Source: Pseudomonadota bacterium
GTDB taxonomy: Bacteria; Pseudomonadota; Alphaproteobacteria; Sphingomonadales; Sphingomonadaceae
Direction of reading: 5' to 3'
Assembly (NCBI GenBank): GCA_023389105.1
Contig: JAEWEY010000011.1
Coordinates: 77,900-141,899 of the forward strand
Length of the DNA: 64,000 nucleotides
Shown: positions 1-8,517 of the stretch, in pieces
Layout of the letters: each line of letters starts with the position of its first letter
Numbering within the stretch: position 1 is the stretch's first letter
Notes under the pieces: model-generated
Told to the model about the DNA's origin: nothing
Database searches by the model: none
The model's input: the letters and a program-made list of their open reading frames with translations, nothing else
Position numbers and translations under genes: made by a program

Positions 1-1395
1 ATTGCTTCGCTGCTGGTCAAAGGCAGCGACGAGCTGAAGCAGAAGTTCGTGCCGACGATGATCACCGGCAAATGGACCGGCACGATGAACCTGACCGAGC
101 CGCACTGCGGCACGGACCTCGGTCTTCTCAAGACCAAGGCCGAGGAGAATCCGGACGGCAGTTATTCGATCACTGGCACCAAGATCTTCATCTCGTCGGG
201 TGAGCATGACCTCGCCGAGAACATCATCCACCTAGTCCTCGCCAAGCGGGCGGGGGCGCCGGATAATGTGAAGGGCATCTCGCTGTTCGTGGTGCCGAAG
301 TTCCTGGTCAACGACGACGGTTCGCTGGGCGAGCGCAACAAGCTGAGCTGCGGCGCGCTCGAGAAGAAGATGGGCATCCACGGCAACGCGACCTGCGTCA
401 TGAACTACGACGGCGCGAAGGGCTGGTTGGTCGGCGAGCCCGAGAAAGGCCTAGCGGCGATGTTCATCATGATGAACGCGGCGCGGCTTGGTGTCGGCCT
501 GCAGGGTCTCGCGCAGGGCGAGGTCTCGTACCAGAATGCGGCTGCCTACGCGCGCGAACGACGGCAGAGCCGGGCTTTGAAGCAAAGCGACCGCGAGGAA
601 GGCGCCAAGGCCGACCCGATCATCGTGCATCCGGACGTCCGCCGCATGCTGATGGAAGCCAAGGCGTGGAACGAGGCCGGCCGCGCGTTGGTGCTGTGGG
701 GCGCGCTGCAAGTCGACCTGATGCGTCGCTCGCAGGACGAGGCGGAGCGGCAGCAGGCCGATGACCTGCTCGGACTGATCACGCCGGTCATCAAGGGATA
801 CCTGACGGACAAGGGGCTACAGGCGGCAGTGTACGGCCAGCAGGTGCTCGGCGGCCACGGCTATATCCGTGAATGGGGGATGGAGCAGTTCGTCCGCGAT
901 GCCCGCATTTGCCAGATTTACGAGGGCACGAACGGCATCCAGGCGATGGACCTCGTCGGCCGCAAGCTGCCGAAGGATAACGGGCGCGGGGTTCGTGCAT
1001 TCTTCGAGCTGGTCGGGCGCGACATTGCGGAAGCCAAGCAGGGCGGTGACCCGTCAGGTGTTGCCGCTGCGCTAGAACCCGCACTGCAAGATCTGCAGGC
1101 TGCCACGATGTGGTTGGCGCAGAACGGCATGGCCGATCCGAACAATGCCGGCGCGGGCGCTTATGCCTACATGGACCTGATGGGTCTCGTCAGCCTCGGC
1201 TGGATGTGGGTGAAGCTGGCAGCGGCGTCCAAGCGTGCGCTTGATGCGGGCGAGGGCGACAAGGCCTTCCACGAGGCCAAGCTGGTGACCGCGGAATTCT
1301 ACGCGAAGCGCGAATTGCCGATGTCTGGCGCGTTGCGGAAGAAGATCGAGGCCGGCGCCGAAACGTTGATGAAGATCCCCGCCGAAGTCTTCTAG
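1..1395 (+). CDS. acyl-CoA dehydrogenase, DmdC-like (5' end missing)
   Basis: The reading frame is open from the first base, so the gene starts upstream of the window; 464 residues are visible. The visible part carries the middle beta-domain, the helical C-terminal acyl-CoA dehydrogenase domain and an extra C-terminal extension after about residue 330. That architecture is typical of the roughly 600-residue DmdC-type subfamily (3-methylmercaptopropionyl-CoA dehydrogenase-like) rather than short-chain enzymes. The motif QIYEGTNGIQ contains the expected catalytic glutamate, and GQQVLGGHGYIREWG precedes it. It is a flavoenzyme that oxidises an acyl-CoA to the 2-enoyl-CoA. The exact substrate cannot be read from sequence; DmdC homologues are often general fatty acyl-CoA dehydrogenases. 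Confidence 0.9.
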   Translation: MASLLVKGSDELKQKFVPTMITGKWTGTMNLTEPHCGTDLGLLKTKAEENPDGSYSITGTKIFISSGEHDLAENIIHLVLAKRAGAPDNVKGISLFVVPKFLVNDDGSLGERNKLSCGALEKKMGIHGNATCVMNYDGAKGWLVGEPEKGLAAMFIMMNAARLGVGLQGLAQGEVSYQNAAAYARERRQSRALKQSDREEGAKADPIIVHPDVRRMLMEAKAWNEAGRALVLWGALQVDLMRRSQDEAERQQADDLLGLITPVIKGYLTDKGLQAAVYGQQVLGGHGYIREWGMEQFVRDARICQIYEGTNGIQAMDLVGRKLPKDNGRGVRAFFELVGRDIAEAKQGGDPSGVAAALEPALQDLQAATMWLAQNGMADPNNAGAGAYAYMDLMGLVSLGWMWVKLAAASKRALDAGEGDKAFHEAKLVTAEFYAKRELPMSGALRKKIEAGAETLMKIPAEVF

Positions 1396-1408
1396 CGGGG
1401 AGTCCCGG

Positions 1409-1819
1409 TCAGTCGAAGACGGCTACGGGTGCCGAGGTTGCCCAGAGTTCGAGCATCTTGCGATCGGCTTCGCTGAGCGGCTGGCACGCAAGCCCTGGCC
1501 GGCGGAAATTAGCGTCGAATTTCTGCTTTGGCTTGGGCACCTGGCGAAGCAGTTCCTCGCGCTCGAGCTCCCGATCAAACGCGACTCCGGCAAGCCGTCC
1601 CTGGACCCAGACAATTCGGCCGCTGACCGTCAGGTCGTTGCGACGGAAGGTGGTGAGCGTCCCATCTCGTGGAAGCTTGGCACCTTCGATCAAGGCGCCT
1701 TCCGAGGACAGGTTGCGCACGACGACCGAGGCCGGCGCTCCGTCCACGTCGATCTGCGCGCTTAACAGCAGTGGAGAGCGCTTCGAACGTCGGTTCTGTG
1801 AAATGCTGCTCTGGTCCAT
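1409..1819 (-). CDS. PilZ domain protein
   Basis: This is a 136-residue protein with a single PilZ fold. The two c-di-GMP signature motifs are present: RRSKR (RxxxR) near residue 10 and NLSSEG (D/NxSxxG) near residue 38. The C-terminal third (LSEADRKMLELW) is not part of the domain. It is convergent with the acyl-CoA dehydrogenase, with 13 bases between the stops. PilZ proteins act as cytoplasmic c-di-GMP receptors controlling motility, exopolysaccharide or envelope functions; the target here is unknown. A second PilZ domain sits at the end of the GGDEF-EAL protein about 3 kb downstream. Confidence 0.85.
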   Translation of the reverse strand: MDQSSISQNRRSKRSPLLLSAQIDVDGAPASVVVRNLSSEGALIEGAKLPRDGTLTTFRRNDLTVSGRIVWVQGRLAGVAFDRELEREELLRQVPKPKQKFDANFRRPGLACQPLSEADRKMLELWATSAPVAVFD

Positions 1820-2122
1820 GACGGACTTACTTATGCGAAATGAGTAAACGGTTGATTTAAGTCTTCACGCGATCGCCCCCAACGCGATTGAAAGACTGCG
1901 CTTAGCCGTACCTTTACCTTCCGTCGGACGCCTAAGCGGAAGGGTAAATACGCGATTGGCTTTCCTTCACGACGCCCGCATCCGCGACCGCGCGCACGAA
2001 GAACGTACCCGGCGGATGCCTGACGTAAAAAGTAAATTTCGTGGCAACCACAAGCTTTCAAACGGTGTGAACGGCCGGTGAGGCAAAGGGGCATTCTCAT
2101 CTTTCGATAGTGGGGAACCAAG
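1820..2122. other. intergenic region with imperfect inverted repeat
   Basis: This 303-base gap lies between the divergent PilZ and DUF4402 genes and has no convincing ORF. It contains an imperfect inverted repeat, left arm 1913-1923 (tttaccttccg) and right arm 1937-1948 (cggaagggtaaa), separated by 13 bases. It may be an operator or mRNA structure for the downstream secreted protein, but this is only a suggestion. The ribosome binding site of the next gene (ggggaa) is at its right end. Confidence 0.4.
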
Positions 2123-2647
2123 ATGCGTTTGAATGTTTGCCTTGCGGCGCTTGCCGCCACCTTCGTCGCTGCGACACCGGCCATGGCCGCTTCGTCTGCG
2201 ACTGCCACCGCCAACGCGAAAGGCGTTGTCCTCCAGTCGCTGAGCCTGAACTGGATCAAGGACCTGGACTTCGGCACCGTCGCCGGTGACCCTGCCGCGG
2301 GTGGCGACGTCGTCGTCAACTCCGACACCGGCGCCCGTTCGACGACCGGTTCGGTCGTTGCGCTGCCAGGTGCGTTCAGCCGCGCCCAGTTCGACGGCTT
2401 CGCGTCGCCAAACGTTCCGGTGCAGCTGACGCTGAGCCAGCCGCCAGCGAACGTAATTTGTAACGGCACGGGTTGCATCAACAAGATCGGCGCGGTTCTG
2501 TCGCTCGATCAGGGTGGCGCAACGCTCCGTAACACTGGCACGACGGGCGCCTTCACGGTCAACGTCGGTGGCACGTTCACGCTCGGCGCCGCTCAGGCCG
2601 CCGGCCTTTATACCGCGCAGTTCGATCTGACGGCGGTCTATCCGTAA
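2123..2647 (+). CDS. secreted DUF4402 domain protein
   Basis: This 174-residue protein starts with a clear Sec signal peptide (MRLNVCLAALAATFVAATPAMA) cleaved after AMA near residue 22. The mature part matches the DUF4402 pattern: an opening LSLNWIKDLDFGTV segment, a central TGSV..LPG block and a closing YTAQFDLTAVYP strand. DUF4402 proteins are exported beta-rich proteins, some predicted to be adhesin- or pilin-like; no function is established. The start is supported by a ggggaa ribosome site. It is followed at once by a strong terminator, so it is probably a single-gene transcript. Two cysteines (VICNGTGCIN) could form a short disulfide loop. Confidence 0.8.
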   Translation: MRLNVCLAALAATFVAATPAMAASSATATANAKGVVLQSLSLNWIKDLDFGTVAGDPAAGGDVVVNSDTGARSTTGSVVALPGAFSRAQFDGFASPNVPVQLTLSQPPANVICNGTGCINKIGAVLSLDQGGATLRNTGTTGAFTVNVGGTFTLGAAQAAGLYTAQFDLTAVYP

Positions 2648-2669
2648 GCATCGCTGCGTAGACCAGAGA

Positions 2670-2701
2670 GGCGGTCGCGACATGTCGCGGCCGCCTTTTT
2701 T
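2670..2701 (+). terminator. intrinsic terminator after DUF4402 gene
   Basis: A 12-bp stem (ggcggtcgcgac with gtcgcggccgcc, one G-U pair) and a 2-base loop are followed by six T. It lies 22 bases after the DUF4402 stop codon. Confidence 0.85.
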
Positions 2702-2810
2702 ATCTGCCGTTCAGCTTGCAGCGATGAATCGAACGCTCGGCGCGATGGACGTCGCGCCAGCCTGTGCAGCCTGAACGTTGTGTCGACAGGTCCTCCAATG
2801 GAGAAGAATC

Positions 2811-3314
2811 ATGTCGATGATGAAGAAACTTGCGATTCTTGGCGCCGGTGCAGCGGCGCTTGCGGCGACTAGCCCGGCTTCGGCTCAATACTATCAGCGC
2901 GGTTATGCGCAGCCTTACGGATATGCTCAGCCTTACGGGTATGCGCAGAACTACGGTTACGGACAAGCGTATGGCTATGCGAACACGAACCTGGCGACGC
3001 AGCAGTGCACCGCCGCGGTCCAGAGCCGCTTGTATAACCGCCAGAACATCGGGGGCATCCTGGGCGTCTTGCTCGGTGCAAACACCAGTGGGCGCGTGCT
3101 GTCGGTCACGCAGGTCAACCCGCGCAACAACGGGATGATCCGAGTTCGCGGTCTGGCCAGCAGCGGACGCTACGCCAACAACGGTTACGGTCCCTATGGC
3201 GTCGGCGCCTACGGCGCGATGGGCTATGGCTATGCCAACGCCGCCGACCTCAGCTTCCGTTGCGACGTTGCGCCCAACGGCCAGATCTACAACGTGGACA
3301 TCAACCGTCGATAA
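2811..3314 (+). CDS. secreted Tyr/Gly-repeat protein
   Basis: This is a 167-residue protein of unknown function. The ATG at 2811 was chosen because ggagaag sits just upstream and it yields a proper signal peptide (MMKKLAILGAGAAALAATSPASA). The mature N-terminus has tandem short repeats of the type Q-P-Y-G-Y-A and then a folded portion with two cysteines (QQCTAAV and SFRCDVAP) and Tyr/Gly-rich stretches. It ends in PNGQIYNVDINRR. The protein is probably periplasmic or surface-exposed. A terminator follows, so it appears to be transcribed alone. I do not recognise a named family. Confidence 0.75.
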   Translation: MSMMKKLAILGAGAAALAATSPASAQYYQRGYAQPYGYAQPYGYAQNYGYGQAYGYANTNLATQQCTAAVQSRLYNRQNIGGILGVLLGANTSGRVLSVTQVNPRNNGMIRVRGLASSGRYANNGYGPYGVGAYGAMGYGYANAADLSFRCDVAPNGQIYNVDINRR

Positions 3315-3337
3315 TCGCACGGTCAGGTCAAATAGAG

Positions 3338-3367
3338 GGAGCGCCGGTAGTGCCGGCGCTCCTTTTT
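3338..3367 (+). terminator. intrinsic terminator after Tyr/Gly-repeat gene
   Basis: A perfect 10-bp stem ggagcgccgg/ccggcgctcc with loop tagtg is followed by five T. Confidence 0.88.
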
Positions 3368-3473
3368 GCTTGTGGTTCACCCGACAGTCAGCGCCGATGG
3401 GAATAAACCGCGCGACGACACGTGCGTTGTGCACGTTGCGCGGCGGGGACCGCGCCCATAACAAGGGATGCTG

Positions 3474-4796
3474 ATGGGTAAGTTCACGCGCGGCCGGATG
3501 CCGCTTCGCAACATGGCGGCCGGTCTTGCAGTTGCACTCGCGGTGGCGCCGGTAACGATGGCGACAACCGCCACCGCGCGGACGGCCGATCCGTCGGCAG
3601 CGAGCGAGATTTCGAATTTTTATCGCAGCCGCGGCGGCGCGTCGCTGTGGTTCGCGCCGACATCCGGCAATGCCGCGCCCGCGCTCATTCAGCTGCTCGC
3701 GACGGCCCAGGCCGATCGACTAAACCCGCGCGACTATAACGTGCGGGGACTGACTCGCGCGCTCGCGGATGCCCGATCGGGCAATCCGGCGGCGCGTCAA
3801 CGCGCCGAGCTGATGTTCAGCCAAGAGTTCGCGAATTACGTGCGCGACCTGCGTCACGATCCGCAGATCGGCATCGTCTACGTCGACCGCGAGCTGAAGC
3901 CGACGCCGCCGAGCGCGGCCGACGTGCTCGCTGCCGCAGCACAATCCCCGTCGCTGGCGGAATACGTGCAACAAATCGGGTGGATGAACCCCATTTACGG
4001 CAAGCTTCGCCAGGCGATCGCGAGCCGAGTCTATCGCAATCCGGCCGAGTACCGGTTGCTGCAGCTCAATCTGGAACGCGCGCGAGCGCTTCCGGCCGGG
4101 CAGGGCCGGTACGTGATCGTCAACCCGCCCGCGGCGCGACTCTACATGTACGAAAACGGCCGCGTGGTGGATTCGATGCGGGTCGTTGCCGGGCGCCCCG
4201 ATCCGATCGCGCAGACGCCGATGATGAACGCGTTCATCCGATACGTCGCACTCAATCCCTATTGGCATGCGCCGGAGGACATTGCCGCGCGCAAGCTCGC
4301 ACCGAACGTGCTCAAGCGCGGACGCGCCTATCTCAACGAGAAAGGCTATGAAATCCTGTCCAGCTGGGACAATCCGAAGGTCATCGATCCGATGTCGGTG
4401 AACTGGCAAGCGGTGGTCGCGGGCCGCGAGAAGGTCGTCATGCGACAGAAGCCCGGACCGGCGAATTCGATGGGGAAGATGAAATTCATGTTCCCCAACG
4501 CGCAGGGCATCTGGCTGCACGACACGCCTGAGCGTGAAAAGATCGAGGATGCTGGACGACTCGAAAGCAATGGCTGCGTCCGGCTGGAGGATGCGCCGCG
4601 CTTTGCGCGCTGGCTGTTCAACGGGAATGCGCCGCGTACCCAGGGCGCGCGCCCCGAGCAGAAGGTCAACCTGCCGCAACTCGTTCCCATTTACCTGACC
4701 TATCTAACCGCGGTGCCGAGCGGATCGTCGATCGTCTATTTCGACGATTTCTACGGCAAGGACCGGGCACAAGCGCGGCAATTCGCCGCGCGCTAG
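3474..4796 (+). CDS. L,D-transpeptidase (YkuD), long form
   Basis: This 440-residue exported enzyme belongs to the YkuD-type L,D-transpeptidases, which form 3-3 peptidoglycan cross-links or attach proteins to peptidoglycan in the periplasm. The catalytic segment near residues 345-375 has HDTP followed by SNGCVRLED, giving the catalytic His and Cys. Upstream lies the large helical N-terminal domain seen in YcbB-like enzymes. The ATG at 3474 is preferred over 3468 because aaggg lies 6 bases before it; both give a signal peptide. Two paralogues of similar length and one short form occur at 25.5, 37.6 and 26.9 kb. A Pro-Gly-Pro-Ala-Asn-Ser-Met-Gly-Lys block is shared with the 25.5-kb copy. Confidence 0.9.
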   Translation: MGKFTRGRMPLRNMAAGLAVALAVAPVTMATTATARTADPSAASEISNFYRSRGGASLWFAPTSGNAAPALIQLLATAQADRLNPRDYNVRGLTRALADARSGNPAARQRAELMFSQEFANYVRDLRHDPQIGIVYVDRELKPTPPSAADVLAAAAQSPSLAEYVQQIGWMNPIYGKLRQAIASRVYRNPAEYRLLQLNLERARALPAGQGRYVIVNPPAARLYMYENGRVVDSMRVVAGRPDPIAQTPMMNAFIRYVALNPYWHAPEDIAARKLAPNVLKRGRAYLNEKGYEILSSWDNPKVIDPMSVNWQAVVAGREKVVMRQKPGPANSMGKMKFMFPNAQGIWLHDTPEREKIEDAGRLESNGCVRLEDAPRFARWLFNGNAPRTQGARPEQKVNLPQLVPIYLTYLTAVPSGSSIVYFDDFYGKDRAQARQFAAR

Positions 4797-4800
4797 GTCT

Positions 4801-7482
4801 TCAGCCGGCGCGCCGCTCGGTGTGCCACGAAGGCAGGACGTTCGAGGCCTTCGTGTCCTTTTTGGGCGCGAGGCGGCCGAGGTCGAATTGTCCGTCGAAC
4901 TGCACGCCGAACTGATCGGCCTGGGACCAGCGGACCACGCCGCGCACGGGACCAACGCCAACGATGTCGATGGTCAGTGCGTCGCCCGGGGTGACCGGGA
5001 CCTTGCATTCCGCAAGGGCCCCCATGGATGAAATGTTGCGGAGGCGGAGCTCTACCGTCTCCCCGTCGAGACGGGCGACCGCGCGCCGCATCAGGCGATG
5101 GCGGGGTTCACGAACACAGGCGAAGCCCGCAGCCTCCATGATCACATTGTTGGCGATGTGACGCGCGGTCTCCGCGGGCTCGGGCTTACCGAAGATGTAT
5201 CCCTGCACCATGCTGACACCAAGCTCGCGAATGAGCTGCAGGTCGTCGTGGGTCTCGACGCCCTCGGCGCAGGTATCCATTCCCAGCGTTTCCGCGAGCG
5301 TGACGATCGCCCGGATAATCGCCGCATTGCGGTTGGTGCTTGAGGCGGCGCCGCGCACGAAGCTCTGGTCGATCTTGATCTTGTCGAACGGCGCCTTCTT
5401 TAGATAGCCGAGCGAGCTGTAGCCGGTTCCGAAATCATCGAGCGCAAGCCGCACTCCAATTGCCTTCAGCTTGGCAAAGGTCTCATCGGTCGAATCGCCT
5501 TCCGCGAGAAATACCCCTTCGGTGATTTCGAGCTCGAGGCGTTCGGCGCGGACGCCGGTTTCCTTAAGCGTCGCCCGGACGAAGTCGGCAATCCCCGGAT
5601 CGTTGAACTGCAGCGGAGACAGGTTCACCGCGACGCGCACGCGATCCGGCCAGTGCGCGGCTTCCTCTAGCGCCGTGCGCAGAACCCAGGAGCCGATCGT
5701 GCCGATAAGCCCGGCCTCTTCGGCGAGCGGAATGAATTTTGCGGGCGAGATGGCTCCGCGCTTGCCATGATTCCAGCGAACCAAAGCTTCGAAGCCGGAA
5801 ACATCCTCGCCGGCTGCGTGGACGATCGGCTGATAATGCACCGCCAGTTCACCGCGCTCGATTGCCTGCCGCAGGTCGTTCTCAAGCAACTGCCGCTCGG
5901 CCGCCTCGCTGTGCATCGACGGTTCGTAGAGCCGATGCTTGCCGCGGCCCGCGCCCTTGGCTGCGTAGAGAGCAAGGTCGGCGTTGCGGACGAGGGCGTC
6001 GGCGCTGGCCCGTTCCGGGTCGCCAATCGCGATCCCGACCGAAGCGCCGATGGTCACCTTGTTGCCTTCAATGTTGTAGGGCCGGGAAACCTGCTCGATC
6101 AGCGTCCGGGCCAGCGATTCAAGCAGGCCGATATCGACCGCGCCGGGCAGCACCGCCTGGAATTCGTCGCCGCCGAGACGGCCGATCTGACCGTGGTTGC
6201 CCATCACGGACTTCAGCCGCTCGGCGACTTCGCGCAGCAAGGCATCCCCAATCGGATGGCCGAGCGTATCGTTGACGTTCTTGAAGCGATCGAGATCGAT
6301 CATGAACAAGGCGCAGCCCTTGCGGCGGTGCGCGGCATTGCGCAGGGCCTCGTCGAGCGTCTGCCGCATCATGGCGCGGTTGGGGAGGCCGGTCAGTGAG
6401 TCGAAACGGGCGAGACGCGAGATCTCGCGCTCGGATTTGCGCTGTTCGGTAAGGTCGGTGCCGATGCCGCGGAAGCCGAGGAAGCGGCCACGCACGTCGA
6501 AGATCGGATTGCCCGACAACGACCAGTGGACGTCCTGCTCGCTCGCGGGGCGAACGACCACGTCGGAGAATGGGAAGCGCGCCGAAAGATGGAAGCCGAG
6601 GGTCTTGCGCTCCTCCATCACATCCGAACCGGTGTCGACGGAGAGCAGGTCGGTGAACTGGCGCCCAAGCAGTTCCGCGGGCTCGCATTCGAAATCGTCG
6701 GCAAGCTGTCGCGAGACGTAGGACAACGTGCCCTGCGCATTAGTTTCCCAGAACCAGCCGCGGCCGCTATTTTCGAACTCGTTGATGAACTGGAGCGATT
6801 TGCGAGCCAGCGCGTCGAGCTTCATGCGCTCGCGGCCAGTCGCGATGATCTGCCGCGTTCCGGCAACGCTATAGGCAACCAGGACTAGCGAAAAAATCTC
6901 GACACCGACGGCGACCAGCGGCGTATCCGCCAGAAACGCCGCCATCATCGCGGAAACGATTGTATTGACCAGGGCCAGCGGCGGCGAACTGATCGAAACG
7001 ATGGCACCGATGCCAATGCCTGCGCACAAGATGACCTGTGTTGCGGAAATCTGGGCGGCGAACGCATCGTCCGCGACCGTCTGGCCGAACCAAGTCCATA
7101 ACAGGCCGGCGACGACCAGATAGACGCACAGCCCGCGGACCATGGTCTGAGTCGCGATTTCGAAGCGCTCGCGGGTAATAAGCGCAAACGCCGCGGCGGC
7201 GTCGACGCAGAGCACCAGCGCGGCCGGGAGCAAGGGATTGTCGAACGACGGAGCCCATTGCAGCGACTTGGAAAGGCAAAGGTAACCGATAGTCACCAGC
7301 AAATGCGTGAAACCCAGCAATAGTGCGAGATGATCGAGCCCTGCCACCCGCCACTCTGCGAGTTCGACCTCGTCGCTATGCTCTGGATTGCGGACGTCGA
7401 ACCACAAGGTGTCGCGAATCGAGGGCCGCTCGCTTACCGAGTTGCTGGCTTCGATTTCGTTGGCGAACCTTGATCGACGCAT
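4801..7482 (-). CDS. membrane GGDEF-EAL c-di-GMP enzyme with C-terminal PilZ
   Basis: This 893-residue protein has several N-terminal membrane segments (about residues 45-220) and a PAS-like domain (about 240-360). A GGDEF domain follows (RLGGDEFQ), then an EAL domain (GFEALVRWNH) and a terminal PilZ domain (RLMRR and NISSMG). The EAL domain keeps the usual metal and catalytic residues (EITEG, LDDFGTGYSSL, KIDQSF, CAEGVET), so it should hydrolyse c-di-GMP. The GGDEF active site is intact, but the upstream RxxD inhibitory site is absent (GNHGQIGRLGG). The PilZ tail could sense the product. The net activity (synthesis or breakdown) cannot be decided from sequence. It converges with the transpeptidase gene. 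Confidence 0.92.
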   Translation of the reverse strand: MRRSRFANEIEASNSVSERPSIRDTLWFDVRNPEHSDEVELAEWRVAGLDHLALLLGFTHLLVTIGYLCLSKSLQWAPSFDNPLLPAALVLCVDAAAAFALITRERFEIATQTMVRGLCVYLVVAGLLWTWFGQTVADDAFAAQISATQVILCAGIGIGAIVSISSPPLALVNTIVSAMMAAFLADTPLVAVGVEIFSLVLVAYSVAGTRQIIATGRERMKLDALARKSLQFINEFENSGRGWFWETNAQGTLSYVSRQLADDFECEPAELLGRQFTDLLSVDTGSDVMEERKTLGFHLSARFPFSDVVVRPASEQDVHWSLSGNPIFDVRGRFLGFRGIGTDLTEQRKSEREISRLARFDSLTGLPNRAMMRQTLDEALRNAAHRRKGCALFMIDLDRFKNVNDTLGHPIGDALLREVAERLKSVMGNHGQIGRLGGDEFQAVLPGAVDIGLLESLARTLIEQVSRPYNIEGNKVTIGASVGIAIGDPERASADALVRNADLALYAAKGAGRGKHRLYEPSMHSEAAERQLLENDLRQAIERGELAVHYQPIVHAAGEDVSGFEALVRWNHGKRGAISPAKFIPLAEEAGLIGTIGSWVLRTALEEAAHWPDRVRVAVNLSPLQFNDPGIADFVRATLKETGVRAERLELEITEGVFLAEGDSTDETFAKLKAIGVRLALDDFGTGYSSLGYLKKAPFDKIKIDQSFVRGAASSTNRNAAIIRAIVTLAETLGMDTCAEGVETHDDLQLIRELGVSMVQGYIFGKPEPAETARHIANNVIMEAAGFACVREPRHRLMRRAVARLDGETVELRLRNISSMGALAECKVPVTPGDALTIDIVGVGPVRGVVRWSQADQFGVQFDGQFDLGRLAPKKDTKASNVLPSWHTERRAG

Positions 7483-7590
7483 GATTTTCCGGATCTCCCG
7501 GCTCGCCCCAAACGCGCGCGAGCCTACTGATCCGGTGTATTTAGCACCGCCCCGTTAACAGCCTCTTGAAGAAGCAGGGTTAAGCGCCGC

Positions 7591-8517
7591 TTAGCCTTCT
7601 TCGGGCAGGAAGTCCGGCACCGACAGGTAACGCTCGCCGGTGTCGTAGTTGAAGGTCAGGATGCGCGGCTTGTCGCCGAGTTCGGTCAGCTTTTGCTCGA
7701 TCGCTGCCAACGATGCACCCGAAGAAATGCCGATGAGGATTCCCTCTTCGGTCGCAGCGCGGCGAGCCATCTCTTTCGCCTGACCGGCGTCGACGTCGAT
7801 CACGCCGTCCAGCACCTCGCGGTTCAGGATGCTCGGGATGAAATTCGCACCGAGGCCCTGGATTGGATGGGGGCCGGGAGGGCCGCCGGTCAGTAGCGCG
7901 GACAAGGCCGGCTCCACCGCGAACACCTTTAGGTTCGGCCAGGCCTTTTTCAGGACTTCCGCACAGCCGGTGATGTGGCCGCCGGTGCCAACACCGGTGA
8001 TCAGATAATCGGGCGGGTTATCTCCGAAATCTTCGATAATCTCCTGGGCGGTCGTGTTACGGTGCACTTCGACGTTGGCGGGATTGTCGAACTGCCGGGG
8101 CATCCAGCTGCCGGGGTTTTCCGCGATCAGTTGCTCGGCGCGCTCGACAGCGCCCTTCATGCCCTTGGCCTTGTCCGTCAGCTCGAACTCTGCACCATAA
8201 GCGAGCATCAGGCGACGCCGCTCGACGCTCATGCTGTCGGGCATGACGAGGATCAATTTGTAGCCCTTGACCGCGGCGACCATGGCAAGGCCGATGCCGG
8301 TGTTGCCTGAGGTGGGCTCGATGATCGTTCCGCCGGGCTTGAGCTTACCGCTGCGCTCCGCGTCCTCGATCATCGCGAGTGCAATGCGATCCTTGATCGA
8401 GCCGCCGGGGTTGGCGCGTTCGGACTTGACCCACACTTCCGCGCGGTCGCCGAACAGTCGATTGAGCCGGATGACCGGAGTCTTGCCGATCGTCTCGAGG
8501 ATGTTGGCGGCCTTCAT
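7591..8517 (-). CDS. cysK: cysteine synthase A
   Basis: This 308-residue PLP enzyme makes L-cysteine from O-acetylserine and sulfide. The PLP lysine is in NPGGSIKDR, the substrate-binding loop is TSGNTG, and the phosphate-binding glycine motif is GVGTGGHITG; all are near-perfect for CysK. The ATG at 8517 has an aaggag ribosome site 8 bases upstream and overlaps the stop of the MFS gene in an ATGA arrangement, so the two are translationally coupled. The frame is open further upstream, but that extension is a shadow of the MFS gene. The MFS partner might be an exporter in the same sulfur or amino-acid context. Confidence 0.95.
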   Translation of the reverse strand: MKAANILETIGKTPVIRLNRLFGDRAEVWVKSERANPGGSIKDRIALAMIEDAERSGKLKPGGTIIEPTSGNTGIGLAMVAAVKGYKLILVMPDSMSVERRRLMLAYGAEFELTDKAKGMKGAVERAEQLIAENPGSWMPRQFDNPANVEVHRNTTAQEIIEDFGDNPPDYLITGVGTGGHITGCAEVLKKAWPNLKVFAVEPALSALLTGGPPGPHPIQGLGANFIPSILNREVLDGVIDVDAGQAKEMARRAATEEGILIGISSGASLAAIEQKLTELGDKPRILTFNYDTGERYLSVPDFLPEEG

